A stretch of DNA of 48,566 bases from Chloroflexota bacterium (GCA_021325095.1 JAJPHV010000148.1:1-48566), one strand, 5' to 3'; counted from the first letter of the stretch, positions 32,034 to 40,557 are shown. Program-made: numbers and translations. The notes: generated by a model not told the origin, from the letters alone.

Positions 32034-34271
32034 GTGATCTCTGCCCGCCGTGAACGCCTGATCGTCGCCTTCATGCTGGCCGGGTACGTCCTGCTGGCGC
32101 TGGCGTTCAGCCTCGGCCCGATCTTCGAGGGACCGGACGAGATTGAACATTACCGCTTCATCCGGGCGCTGGTGCAGACCCGCGCCCTGCCCGATCCGCG
32201 TACCCGGGAGCGCGCGCAGTATCATCAGGCACCGCTCTATTACCTGCTGGCCGCGCCGCTGGCACTGCTCAATGACGACTCCGATTTCGCGTCAATTGAC
32301 GGACGGATCAATCCATTTTATCCATACCAGCTTGGCATTCCCGGCAATGACAACAAGAACCTGTACGTTCACACACGCGCCGAAGATTTTCCCTATGCTG
32401 CCAGTGGTACAGCCCGCGCCGTCCACCTGAGCCGCCTCCTATCTGTGGCGCTTGGCACGTGTACAGTACTGGTCAGCCTGCGAATTTTCCGGCTGCTGTG
32501 GCCGGATCGCCCGGATCGGCGGCTGCTGGCGCTGGCGATAGTGGCCTTTACGCCGCAGTTCCTTTATCTGTCGGGCACGATCAACAACGACAATCTGCTG
32601 TACCTGCTGACCACACTGACGCTGTTCCTGCTGTTGCGGCAATGGCGCGAAAGGTTCACCGCACGCGGCGCCATCGTGCTTGGCCTTGTGCTCGGCGCAG
32701 CCCTGCTCACCAAAGTCAATGCCGCTTTTCTCATCTTTCCAGTAGGGCTGACAATGGCGCTGGATCGGCGGGCATGGCGCTACGCACCCATTCTGCTGGT
32801 GGTGATCATCGCAATGGCCGGGTGGTGGTACATACGCAATCTGGTGCTGTACGGCGACCTGACGGCTGTGCGTGTGCTGCTCGATACCTGGAAGACCGAG
32901 ACGATCCGCCCCGGCGCGCTGGCTCTGGACGTTGGGCTGTCGCGCCTGCCCTATGCCTACCAGACCTATTGGGCGCGCTTCGGGCAGGGTGCGGTTCCTG
33001 TCGCGCAGCCCATTTACGTGTTTTTCGACGGTCTGACGATTATTTCGGCGTTAGGAGTAGCGCTCTGGTGGGCAAGGCGTTTACCTCACCCCCTGCCCCC
33101 CTCTCCGCTTCGCAGAGAGGGGGAACCGGGGGGCCAGAATTCCCCTCTCCACCACAGTGGAGAGGGGCCGGGGGTGAGGCGGAAAGAGGTTCTGCTCCTC
33201 CTGGTCTTTGGCCTGTCCTGGCTGGCCGCGCTGATCTATTACGCCAGCACCGCCTGGTCTGGCAACCAGGGCCGCTATCTGCTGCCGGGCATCGCTGCCT
33301 GGGGCGCACTCATTTCGCTAGGCCTTGACCAATGGACGCCGCGCCGCCTCAGAGCGCCCGTCACGTTGGGCTTCGTTCTGATCCTGGCGACGGTAGCTGC
33401 CATCGCTGTCTTTGGCTACTTTCTGCCGTCCTACCGCGCCTCGCTGGTAACAGACGTGCCCGAACGTGCCCTGTCCTTGCAGTACGGCGATGTGGCCCAG
33501 TTGGTTGGCCTGTCGCCTTCGATGCCCAAAGCACGCCCCGGCGACCTGATCCGGATCACGCTGTACTGGCGGGCACTGCGCCCCGCCCAGACCAGCCTGC
33601 TTGCTTATCTGCATAGCGCGAACTCCGACGTGGTGAAGCGTGACAGCCTGCCGGGGACGGGCAACCTGCTTTCGACAGATTGGCGGCCCGGCCAGACCTG
33701 GGCCGAACATTACGTGGTCGTGATCCCGCCCGATGCATCGCCCCAAAACGTCTATCCATTGCTGGCCGGGCTATACGATCCGGCTGCGACCCAAAACCTG
33801 CCAGCGGCGAATGTTGATGGCAAACCCGTTGATCCGGTGATCGGGCGAATTGCCATCAGCGGCCCGGCACAACCGTTTACACCTGATTACAAGTTGGGGG
33901 AGGGTATCGGCCTGGCGCAACCACGACTCCAACGCGAAGGTGACAGATTGCAAGTCTGTATGCGCTGGCTGTCGCTGGCCCCGGTCAGCAGCGATTACCA
34001 GGTGTTCGTCCACGTGCTGGTCAGCGGCAGGCAAGAGCCGTTTGCACAAGCCGATTTCCAGCCCCAAAAAGGGCGCTACCCCACCGGCGCGTGGTCGCCC
34101 GGCGAAGCAGTGAACGACTGCGCCGCACTCGACGTGAGCGGGTTGCCCGTGTCCGGCTGGCGCGTGGCACTCGGCCTGTACGACCTGGACAGCCAGCAGC
34201 GCTTGCCCGTGCGCGATACGAACGGCAATTTACTGGCCGACAATCGCGTTCTGGTGGAGGCCAGCCGTTGA
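32034..34271 (+). CDS. PMT-like glycosyltransferase with tandem beta-sandwich domains and an in-frame palindromic insertion
   Basis: 745 residues. GT-C fold: after the first helix, GPIFEGPDEIEHYRFIRAL gives the acidic catalytic loop, with AQYHQAPLYYLLAAPL next. Ten or so helices follow, interrupted at about residues 351-382 by LPHPLPPSPLRREGEPGG and following residues, which is a 96-bp palindromic element read in frame. Helices then resume (LLLLVFGLSWLAALIYYAS). The C-terminal third holds two beta-sandwich modules (GDLIRITLYW...WRPGQTW...LLAGLYD, and GDRLQVCMRW...WSPGEAV...VALGLYD). GTG 32034 has GGGGGAAG just upstream; TTG 31992 is less likely. It follows the acyl-shuttle genes and may supply the glycan they modify. 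Confidence 0.82.
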   Translation: MISARRERLIVAFMLAGYVLLALAFSLGPIFEGPDEIEHYRFIRALVQTRALPDPRTRERAQYHQAPLYYLLAAPLALLNDDSDFASIDGRINPFYPYQLGIPGNDNKNLYVHTRAEDFPYAASGTARAVHLSRLLSVALGTCTVLVSLRIFRLLWPDRPDRRLLALAIVAFTPQFLYLSGTINNDNLLYLLTTLTLFLLLRQWRERFTARGAIVLGLVLGAALLTKVNAAFLIFPVGLTMALDRRAWRYAPILLVVIIAMAGWWYIRNLVLYGDLTAVRVLLDTWKTETIRPGALALDVGLSRLPYAYQTYWARFGQGAVPVAQPIYVFFDGLTIISALGVALWWARRLPHPLPPSPLRREGEPGGQNSPLHHSGEGPGVRRKEVLLLLVFGLSWLAALIYYASTAWSGNQGRYLLPGIAAWGALISLGLDQWTPRRLRAPVTLGFVLILATVAAIAVFGYFLPSYRASLVTDVPERALSLQYGDVAQLVGLSPSMPKARPGDLIRITLYWRALRPAQTSLLAYLHSANSDVVKRDSLPGTGNLLSTDWRPGQTWAEHYVVVIPPDASPQNVYPLLAGLYDPAATQNLPAANVDGKPVDPVIGRIAISGPAQPFTPDYKLGEGIGLAQPRLQREGDRLQVCMRWLSLAPVSSDYQVFVHVLVSGRQEPFAQADFQPQKGRYPTGAWSPGEAVNDCAALDVSGLPVSGWRVALGLYDLDSQQRLPVRDTNGNLLADNRVLVEASR
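33084..33179. repeat. Palindromic element copy 7, in frame inside a glycosyltransferase gene
   Basis: 96 bp (32 codons exactly), from CCTCACCCCC to GGGGTGAGG, with two hairpins including CCCCTCTCCAC / GTGGAGAGGGG on the right half. No stop codon in the host frame. The translated stretch is Pro/Arg/Gly-rich between two hydrophobic segments. Confidence 0.85.
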
Positions 34272-34411
34272 GATCGTCTGCGGAGCATAGTCCGATGGCG
34301 CTATGGTCATTCCAGATGGTTCTGTTTACAATTCGGAGTACAATAGTTAGGAATTATCGTGCGAAGTTATTGCCATGATCCGGCACAGCTACCGGGCGAA
34401 GGAGAAAGTCC

Positions 34412-35062
34412 ATGTCCAGGCGATTCATCATTCGACTTGCCGCCCTCGTGATCGTGCTTGCCGTCTGCGGCGCAGTGATCGGGAGCGCAGCGCGCGCCGA
34501 TGGTGGCGTTTTCGCTACGGCGCTGGTAGCGATGAACATTCGGGGCGGCCCCAGCACGTCATTTGAGAAGCTCGGCCTGCTTCGTCCAGGCGAAACGGTG
34601 CAGCTTGATGGCCGGGCACGTGGCTGGGTTCGCTTCACCTTTCCCGGCACGCTCGGCAAAGGCTGGTTGAGCCTGGGCGGCCTCCAGATCACGGGCGACC
34701 TGAACAGCCTGCCCGATGCCAGCCATCCCGATCTGGTGGTGGTTGCGACCCCACCGCCCAATGGCCCGGCTACCGGCTCCGGCATCATCGGCGTTGTGCC
34801 GCCGCCCGCCAATTCCGTTATTGGGACCGCCCTGACCACGATGGTGATTCGCGGCGGGCCGGGCCGCCAGTACGAGCGGCTAGGGTCGCTCCCCGTTGGC
34901 ATGAGTATCGTCCTGGACGGGCGCTCCGGCGGCTGGTTCCGTTTCAGCTTCCCCAATTCGCAGGTAAAAGGCTGGTTGAGCGGGACATTGCTCAAGATTT
35001 CGGGCGACATCCGTTCGCTGCCAAGTGTCACCTTCCCGCCGCCCCTGACCCCAACGCCGTAA
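34412..35062 (+). CDS. Secreted protein with two SH3b-like domains
   Basis: 216 residues. A signal peptide (LAALVIVLAVCGAVIGSAARA) is followed by two bacterial SH3-type domains: TALVAMNIRGGPSTSFEKLG to GKGWLSLGGLQI (about 35-92) and TALTTMVIRGGPGRQYERLG to VKGWLSGTLLKI (about 138-195), linked and ended by Pro-rich stretches. SH3b domains bind cell-wall peptides. It is probably a wall-associated structural or anchoring protein. ATG 34412 has GGAGAA before it. TACAAT (34339-34344) is a possible -10. Convergent with the GMC gene. Confidence 0.82.
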   Translation: MSRRFIIRLAALVIVLAVCGAVIGSAARADGGVFATALVAMNIRGGPSTSFEKLGLLRPGETVQLDGRARGWVRFTFPGTLGKGWLSLGGLQITGDLNSLPDASHPDLVVVATPPPNGPATGSGIIGVVPPPANSVIGTALTTMVIRGGPGRQYERLGSLPVGMSIVLDGRSGGWFRFSFPNSQVKGWLSGTLLKISGDIRSLPSVTFPPPLTPTP

Positions 35063-35113
35063 GGGTCTGTCAAGTTGTGCTACAGCCTTACGTATAGACT
35101 CAACAACTAAGCC

Positions 35114-35231
35114 CAATACCTTTAAGTTAAGGCGATTTGCCTCACCCCCTGACCCCCTCTCCGTTGCGCAGCGGAGAGGGGTTGGGGTGAGGCAAACTAC
35201 AACCCCTCACATCCTTATCTAAAAGGTATTG
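35114..35231. repeat. Complete 118-bp MITE-like element with 19-bp terminal inverted repeats
   Basis: Left end CAATACCTTTAAGTTAAGG (35114-35132) and right end CCTTATCTAAAAGGTATTG (35213-35231) are inverted repeats (17 of 19 pair). Between them is a palindromic core from CCTCACCCCC (35140) to GGGGTGAGG (35192), with GGAGAGGGG pairing to CCCCTCTCC. CTAAGCC lies just outside on the left and, three bases further out, on the right, a possible target-site duplication. It is non-autonomous and non-coding, between convergent genes. Confidence 0.72.
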
Positions 35232-35290
35232 CACCTAAGCCAGGCATCGACACCTGGCATAGGTGCTTGGCTGCCCCGATCTGAATTACG

Positions 35291-36853
35291 TCAGGCGGTG
35301 CGGGCCGGAGCAGTCTGCCCGACTGGAAGGCCGTGTGCCGCTTTGATGAGATCAGCCGCTTTCTCGGCAATCATCACAATGGCAGCGTGGCAGTTACCCG
35401 AAGGCACGACAGGCATCACGCTGGCATCGGCCACCCGCAGACCCTCGACACCATAAACGCGCAGTTGGGGGTCTACTACCGCCATCCTGTCCAGCCCCAT
35501 TTTGCACGACCCGGCCTGGTGATGGTAAGAGTCCGCGTTCTGCTTCACGAAGTCGCGCAGTTGGGCATCCGTCTTGACATCTGGCCCTGGCATCAGTTCA
35601 TCGGCGACCCAGGGCGCAAAAGCCTTTGTCGCAAAAATGTCCCGGCCAATCTTCACGGCCTGCACGAGCCGCTGTAGATCGGACTCAACGCCCAGGTAGT
35701 TGGGATTGACCAGCGGCTTGTCAAGCGGGTTCTTGCTGGCAAGCCTGACCCAGCCCCGCGCCAGGGGCCGCACAACCCCCGGCAGAATGCTGATCGAATT
35801 GGGGTGGCCCTGACCAATGATGATGTTGAACGGCACGTGGACAAAGCCAATTTGCAGGTCCGGCCCGACCCAGCCTGGTTCTGATTTGCAAAACAGCGCG
35901 CTCTCCGAGAGATTCTGCTTGCCTTGTGGCACGGGCTGCGGCGATTCGCGGATGATGCCGGTCAGGACGTGGTTGTGGAAGTTTTCGCCAACGCCCGGTA
36001 CATCTGCCACCACCGGGATGTCAAAGGTCTTCAGATAGTCCGCATTGCCAATGCCCGATAGCATCAACAGTTTGGGCGACTCAAGCGCGCCTGTGCAGAC
36101 AATGACTTCCAGATTGGCGCGTGCGGTGGTCAGCGTACCGTTCTGCACATACTCCACACCAACGCACCGGTTGCCCTTGAACAACAATCGGGTCGCCTGC
36201 GAGTTGGCGCTCAGGGTGATATTGGATCGCTTCAACGCCGGCAGAAGATAAGCGGCCTCCATACTATCGCGCTGGCCGTTGCGCGTGTTGATGTGATGCC
36301 AGCCTGCCCCTTCCATGTTGGGGCCGTTGAAATCCTCGGTGTAGGGATAACCCAGTTCAAGGCAAGCATCGATGAATGTCTGAGAAGTCGGGTTGGGGTT
36401 ATGAAGTTTGGCATTCTCCAGACGAAGCGGCCCACCTTTGCCCGCCCAGGGGCTGGTGTTGTCTTCCTGATCTTCCAGCTTCTTGAAGTAAGGCAATACA
36501 TCCTGGTACGACCAGCCGGGGCAGCCGGAGTAAGCCCAGTTATCGAAATCGGAGGTGTGCCCTCGGATGTGCATCATCAGGTACAAATTGCTCGTGCCGC
36601 CGATCATCTTGCCGCGCGGCTCACGGATGATGCGCCCGTCCAGGGCTGCCTGTGGCGTGCTTGTGTAGCCCCAATCTACCGGGGAACCCAGCAAAGTAAA
36701 CCAGACGGAGGGGTTGACGACATTATCCGAAATGTCTGTGCCCCCCGCTTCCAGCACCAGAACCGTCGACTCCGGGTTTTCACTCAACCGCGCCGCGAGA
36801 GCCGATCCTGCAGAACCGGCCCCAACCACAATAAAATCGAAACTCTTGTCCAT
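35291..36853 (-). CDS. GMC-family FAD oxidoreductase (choline-dehydrogenase-like)
   Basis: 520 residues. The FAD motif VVGAGSAGSALAARLSE is at the N-terminus, followed by LEAGG and PRGKMIGGTSNLYLMMHIRG (GMC signature 1). The later ALESPKLLMLSGIG is GMC signature 2, and the catalytic His pair lies in DSYHHQAGSCKMG with Asn in PSGNCHAAIVMIAEK. These enzymes oxidise alcohols such as choline, glucose or other polyols; the substrate cannot be read from sequence. ATG 36853 has AAGGAG seven bases before it. It is upstream of nothing on its strand in this window and convergent with the SH3b gene. Confidence 0.88.
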   Translation of the reverse strand: MDKSFDFIVVGAGSAGSALAARLSENPESTVLVLEAGGTDISDNVVNPSVWFTLLGSPVDWGYTSTPQAALDGRIIREPRGKMIGGTSNLYLMMHIRGHTSDFDNWAYSGCPGWSYQDVLPYFKKLEDQEDNTSPWAGKGGPLRLENAKLHNPNPTSQTFIDACLELGYPYTEDFNGPNMEGAGWHHINTRNGQRDSMEAAYLLPALKRSNITLSANSQATRLLFKGNRCVGVEYVQNGTLTTARANLEVIVCTGALESPKLLMLSGIGNADYLKTFDIPVVADVPGVGENFHNHVLTGIIRESPQPVPQGKQNLSESALFCKSEPGWVGPDLQIGFVHVPFNIIIGQGHPNSISILPGVVRPLARGWVRLASKNPLDKPLVNPNYLGVESDLQRLVQAVKIGRDIFATKAFAPWVADELMPGPDVKTDAQLRDFVKQNADSYHHQAGSCKMGLDRMAVVDPQLRVYGVEGLRVADASVMPVVPSGNCHAAIVMIAEKAADLIKAAHGLPVGQTAPARTA

Positions 36854-37314
36854 AGTGTGCTCCTTGTTCGAATTCCCGGTGATGATAGTTGAAACGCCGG
36901 TATCTCATACCGACCTGTCAAGGCAGGGGATGTTCGATACTGGTCTGGTTTCGTCCGGGCTGGTAACTGAATGTAAGCATGGGACACGAGTACATGTCCA
37001 GTGACATTAGTCACGTATAAGAAGGAGTAGGAGTACTAGTGGGTCCGTCGCTACGCGCATCGACAAATAAGGGTCTCTGTCGCAAAGATGGCGATAGCGA
37101 GCGTGTCAGGACAAGGGATGACGCCCCCCCAGAAAGCCAGGCTGAGTTTGTGGCTTTCATGAGCCAACTGCCTCAGCACCCTATCAATCACTGACGCCGC
37201 CGTTATAAGGACGGCCTCATTCATGAGTCCTCCAAAATCGTGCCTGTGGTAAGCTCAATTTGGGCTGTCGACTCATGAACGTCACCTGGCAATCAGGGCA
37301 ATAGATATAGCAGC

Positions 37315-37346
37315 GTGCCCCTCTCCATGCGAGCGAAGAGGGGCAC
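37315..37346. repeat. Perfect 10-bp hairpin
   Basis: GTGCCCCTCT (37315-37324) pairs perfectly with AGAGGGGCAC (37337-37346), 12-base loop. It lies after the 3' end of the ABC operon (minus strand). No T run on either strand; it may be an mRNA-end structure. Confidence 0.6.
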
Positions 37347-37378
37347 GTGGTGAAGCTACCCGTTACGGCGAGTACTCC

Positions 37379-37402
37379 GGCCCGGCGCTCAAGCGTCGGG
37401 CC
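37379..37402. terminator. Hairpin at the end of the ABC operon, shared with 47807-47828
   Basis: GGCCCGGCGC (37379-37388) pairs with GCGTCGGGCC (37393-37402) around a TCAA loop, 7 bases from the permease stop on the minus strand. On the plus strand it is followed by TGGCTTTTAT. The hairpin at 47807-47828 has nearly the same bases and loop. The T run is on the strand opposite to the operon, so the terminator role is uncertain. Confidence 0.45.
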
Positions 37403-37408
37403 TGGCTT

Positions 37409-38431
37409 TTATCTGATGCGGCGGCGTAGAACGGTGTGCATCCCGACGGACACGACGATAATCAGGCCGTAGATCAACTGCGTCCAGAACCCGGTCAGCC
37501 CGATGGCGACTGTGCCCGGTTCAATGATCCCGATGATAAAGCTGCCGACAAAGGTCCCTAAAATCGTCCCAGTACCGCCCAACACCGGCGTACCGCCGAG
37601 AAAGACAGCCGCCAGTGTTTGCAGGAGATAACCATCCCCAAGCGATGGGAAAAAGGTCGAAATCTGGAAGCTGGCAAGCAACCCGGCGAAGCCCGCGGCC
37701 AGGCCAACGATAGCGAAGAGGAGGATTCGCCGCTGGTCAACGGGGATACCCATCAATCGCGCGCTGTTGTTGTTGTCGCCAATCAGGTAGACGTGCGCGC
37801 CAAAGCGGTGGCGATTCAGCAGCAGCCACACCGCAACCGCGACAATGATCATCCAGACAAACTGCATCGGGATGTAGTCGAAGAGCCGCCCGACAAGCAA
37901 GTTGCGCAAGACTGGGTCTACCTCTGCGGCTGGCCCCAGCGATTGAAGCCGGGCATTGGTCACGACGATCACAAACCCGCGCCAGAAGAACTGCATACCA
38001 ATCGTCGCAATGAGGGACGGAATGCCGATCTTGACAACAATCAGCCCGTTGAGCAGCCCGACCAGGAAACCGGCCAGGAGGCAGCCGATCAGCGCCAGGA
38101 ATGGGCTGCTGGTCACGTTAAAGACCGCCAGAAACGCCACAACAGAGACGGCCATCGTTGACCCAAAGGATAGATCGATCTCCTGGGCAATGATCAGCAG
38201 GGTGATGGGCAAAGCAATGATGCCGTAGAAGGGAACGGACGTGGCGAAGGAGGCATAAATATCGGGGCTGAGAAACGTCTTTGGCGCGGCGACAATGAAA
38301 AATACCCACATCAATACCAGGACGGCAACAATGCCAACCTGCAAGCCATTTTGCCGCGCGAACCCGGCGAAACGCTGTGCCAGCGTTGGGACTGGTTTCC
38401 CCGGTACTTGCTGCTCAACTCGTGTGGTCAT
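37409..38431 (-). CDS. Sugar ABC transporter permease (RbsC/FrcC-like)
   Basis: 340 residues, ten-helix permease of the CUT2-type carbohydrate ABC family (ribose, fructose, galactose and others). Typical segments: PFYGIIALPITLLIIAQEID, GFLVGLLNGLIVVKIGIPSL, the cytoplasmic GDNNNSARLMGIPV coupling loop, and GGTPVLGGTGTILGTFVGSF. The 40-residue N-terminal tail is cytoplasmic. Third gene of the operon, after the binding protein and the ATPase (35 bp gap). Imports a monosaccharide, specificity unknown. Confidence 0.88.
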   Translation of the reverse strand: MTTRVEQQVPGKPVPTLAQRFAGFARQNGLQVGIVAVLVLMWVFFIVAAPKTFLSPDIYASFATSVPFYGIIALPITLLIIAQEIDLSFGSTMAVSVVAFLAVFNVTSSPFLALIGCLLAGFLVGLLNGLIVVKIGIPSLIATIGMQFFWRGFVIVVTNARLQSLGPAAEVDPVLRNLLVGRLFDYIPMQFVWMIIVAVAVWLLLNRHRFGAHVYLIGDNNNSARLMGIPVDQRRILLFAIVGLAAGFAGLLASFQISTFFPSLGDGYLLQTLAAVFLGGTPVLGGTGTILGTFVGSFIIGIIEPGTVAIGLTGFWTQLIYGLIIVVSVGMHTVLRRRIR

Positions 38432-38466
38432 CGAAGCAAATCCTTATTGCGTCTGTGCATCCCTGT

Positions 38467-39222
38467 TCAATCCAGGTGTCCACTCTCGGCCACGCGGTAC
38501 ATTTTTTCGGTGAGGTCGTTGAGCGTAATATCCTTTGTGAAAAATTCGCCTGCCACTGCCCCTCGATCCAGCACGACCACACGATCCGCGACAGAGTACA
38601 CATGAAAAACATTGTGATCAATGAAAATCGCCGATTTACCGGCCCGTTTGATGCCCTGTACGAACTCGATCAGTTTGCGCGTCTCCTGCAAAGACAGACC
38701 CATCGTCGGCTCGTCCAGAATGATCAGGTCGGCCTGGAAGTACAGCGCGCGCACGATGGCGACCCCTTGCTTTTCGCCGCCCGAAAAGTTCTTGATCTGC
38801 GAGTCGGGTGTAACAGCGCCGGACGTGAAGCCCATTGAACGCAGCATCAACTGGTTGGTCTCTTCCCGCATTCGCGCAATGTCCAGGAAGCCAAACCGGT
38901 TCTGCAATTCTCGGCCCATAAAGATGTTGCGCCACAGGGTTTGCTGGTCAGCCAGGGCGCGTTCCTGGTAGACCGTTTCGACCCCAAGCTGGCGCGCTTT
39001 GGGCACGGTCAGATTCTCGACCTTTTGCCCATTGAAAAATATCTCACCGCTGTCTGGCTGGTAATAACCGGTGACGATCTTGATCAGGGTTGATTTGCCC
39101 GCGCCATTATCGCCCAGTAACCCGACGATCTCATTCTGATCGACGTGAAAGTTCACATTTCGGAGGGACTGGACTTCGCCGAATGATTTGGAAATATTCT
39201 TTAATTCAAGCCGGTAAGTCAT
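38467..39222 (-). CDS. Sugar ABC transporter ATP-binding protein (single-domain, FrcA-like)
   Basis: 251 residues, one ATPase domain, unlike the double-domain RbsA/MglA. Walker A GDNGAGKSTL, Q-loop VYQERALADQQ, signature FSGGEKQGVAIVRAL, Walker B LIILDEPTMGLS and H-loop FIDHNVF are all intact. It drives import with the permease (minus strand, downstream). The one-domain form fits FrcA of the fructose/mannose/ribose-type CUT2 systems. Start ATG 39222. Confidence 0.9.
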   Translation of the reverse strand: MTYRLELKNISKSFGEVQSLRNVNFHVDQNEIVGLLGDNGAGKSTLIKIVTGYYQPDSGEIFFNGQKVENLTVPKARQLGVETVYQERALADQQTLWRNIFMGRELQNRFGFLDIARMREETNQLMLRSMGFTSGAVTPDSQIKNFSGGEKQGVAIVRALYFQADLIILDEPTMGLSLQETRKLIEFVQGIKRAGKSAIFIDHNVFHVYSVADRVVVLDRGAVAGEFFTKDITLNDLTEKMYRVAESGHLD

Positions 39223-39251
39223 GGGGAGAGTGTCCTTAGCAGTCGCCGAGG

Positions 39252-39284
39252 GGGCAAGCTGCCCATTGAATGCGCAGCTTGCCC
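39252..39284. repeat. Perfect intercistronic hairpin in the ABC operon
   Basis: GGGCAAGCTGC (39252-39262) pairs with GCAGCTTGCCC (39274-39284), 11 bp, 11-base loop, in the 118-bp gap between the binding-protein and ATPase genes. There is no T run. Such hairpins often stabilise or stop part of the transcripts so that binding protein exceeds transporter. Confidence 0.6.
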
Positions 39285-39340
39285 GTTTCTTACTATTTTA
39301 GCTCCGAAGCCAGGTTTCGGTGAAGCCGGGTGAAACTGAC

Positions 39341-40369
39341 TTAGCGGATGCCCTGCTGCGCCAGCGTAGCAACCATGTCGATGGTTTCTTTGGTCACAAA
39401 GCCAGCGCCAGTATCAATATGCAGGCCAGTAAAGCCGTATTTCTTGCTCAGGCAGATCTGGAGAATGGGCAGATACCCTTGCAGCCATTCCTGCTGATCG
39501 TTGACGAAGCCAATCCAGCCATCCTTGATGCCTTTCACCGTCGCTGTGCTCAGATCAAAGCCGGCGGCCTTGATTTCGCCCGGTTTCTTGCCCGCTGCTT
39601 GAAGCAGGTTAGGCAGCGACGCGGTCAGGTTGCCGTGATCGGTGATGACTGCCTTGACATCTGGATGAGCCGAGACGTAGGCTGTGAAAATCGGAATACC
39701 AGCGGCGGGGTCTTTGTTAGTGGCATCATTGATCTCAACGTCATCGACGACCACGCCAGCGGCCTTGAGCGCGTCTTCCACGCCCTTGGTACGCTGCCCA
39801 CGACCCGGCTGTGAGAGCAGGCCCCAGACCATCACGCGGTCACCGCTCTTCAGGCCAAATTCCTTGATGGCCTCGTTGCCGACAGCCATGCCCTGCGAAA
39901 GCAGTTCCGCACCGACATAGCCGAAGCCCTTGCTCTTGTAGGCAGCCTCGTTGGCGGGCAGCGGCACGTTCTGAGCCGTGATGATGATGCCCGCTTTTTC
40001 GGCCTTGTCGATTTCGGCCTTGTAGGCATCGTCACCCGGATGGCCCATGATGGCGATGCCATCGGGATGGGTCGCCTGGGCGCTGTCAAGCTGCGTGACC
40101 ATCTTGTTCACGTCCCAGTCCGACCACACGTATTGGGTGGTCGGGCCGAGGTCTGCGCTGGCCTGTAGAGCGCCCGCATAGACGACGCTCTCAAACGGCC
40201 CGCCGGGGGAGCCACCAGGGAAGAAAACAATATTGACACCCTTGCACCACTGGGCCGTCGTTGTGGGTGAGCTGCCCTGTGCGCTGGTCAAGGCAGGATT
40301 GACTATTCCGTAGGCCATCATGATCACGAGGATCAGGCTGGCAATGGGGAGGATTCTCTTGTTCAACAT
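39341..40369 (-). CDS. Periplasmic-type sugar-binding protein (RbsB/FrcB-like)
   Basis: 342 residues. A signal peptide (LPIASLILVIMMAYGIV... to TSAQ) is followed by a type I periplasmic-binding fold: GVNIVFFPGGSPGGPFESVV, DGIAIMGHPGDDAYKAEIDK, AGIIITAQNVPLP, YVGAELLSQGMAVGNEAIKE, and DVKAVITDHGN. First gene of the operon, with AAGGAG ten bases before ATG 40369. Delivers a monosaccharide to the permease and ATPase downstream. The exact sugar is not predictable. It is expressed from the promoter and operator at 40540-40586. Confidence 0.88.
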   Translation of the reverse strand: MLNKRILPIASLILVIMMAYGIVNPALTSAQGSSPTTTAQWCKGVNIVFFPGGSPGGPFESVVYAGALQASADLGPTTQYVWSDWDVNKMVTQLDSAQATHPDGIAIMGHPGDDAYKAEIDKAEKAGIIITAQNVPLPANEAAYKSKGFGYVGAELLSQGMAVGNEAIKEFGLKSGDRVMVWGLLSQPGRGQRTKGVEDALKAAGVVVDDVEINDATNKDPAAGIPIFTAYVSAHPDVKAVITDHGNLTASLPNLLQAAGKKPGEIKAAGFDLSTATVKGIKDGWIGFVNDQQEWLQGYLPILQICLSKKYGFTGLHIDTGAGFVTKETIDMVATLAQQGIR

Positions 40370-40539
40370 TTGCTCTAAACTCCTTCTTTTTTATGGAAAA
40401 GCGGGCGCAAGTCTTGAAATGATGCAGGCTCCTGGCGACAATCACCTCCTTGTCCAATTCGAGAAACGGAACACGATAGCTGTCTCGCCCATATCGATGT
40501 AAGTATGCGGCCCGACGCGAGTGCAGACAGCCGCGATTG

Positions 40540-40553
40540 TGTGAGCGCTCACA
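40540..40553. promoter_or_regulatory. LacI-family operator palindrome TGTGAGCGCTCACA
   Basis: Perfect 14-base palindrome TGTGAGCGCTCACA, the same core as the symmetric lac operator. It overlaps or adjoins the transcription start expected from the promoter at 40558-40586, a repression position. No LacI-type gene is in the window. Confidence 0.72.
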
Positions 40554-40557
40554 AACT

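Larger units (their letters stand above)
36854..37408. other. Intergenic region of 555 bp with hairpins
   Basis: No convincing gene. A 51-codon frame from GTG 37039, preceded by AAGGAG, has no family features and is listed as rejected. TTCATGAGTC (37220-37229) and GACTCATGAA (37270-37279) form an inverted repeat across 40 bases. Two hairpins near the ABC operon's 3' end are listed separately. Confidence 0.5.

Noticed and set aside
1..35231. CRISPR array interpretation of the repeated palindromes
   Set aside because: Copies are thousands of bases apart, with no regular spacers and no cas genes.
37039..37194. 51-codon frame with GTG start and AAGGAG upstream in the intergenic region
   Set aside because: Composition is not protein-like, no domain or helix is seen, and start and stop could be chance in a high-GC region. 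No homologue can be checked here.
37220..37279. 10-bp inverted repeat TTCATGAGTC ... GACTCATGAA
   Set aside because: Could be an operator or chance; no promoter or gene lies next to it to give it a meaning.
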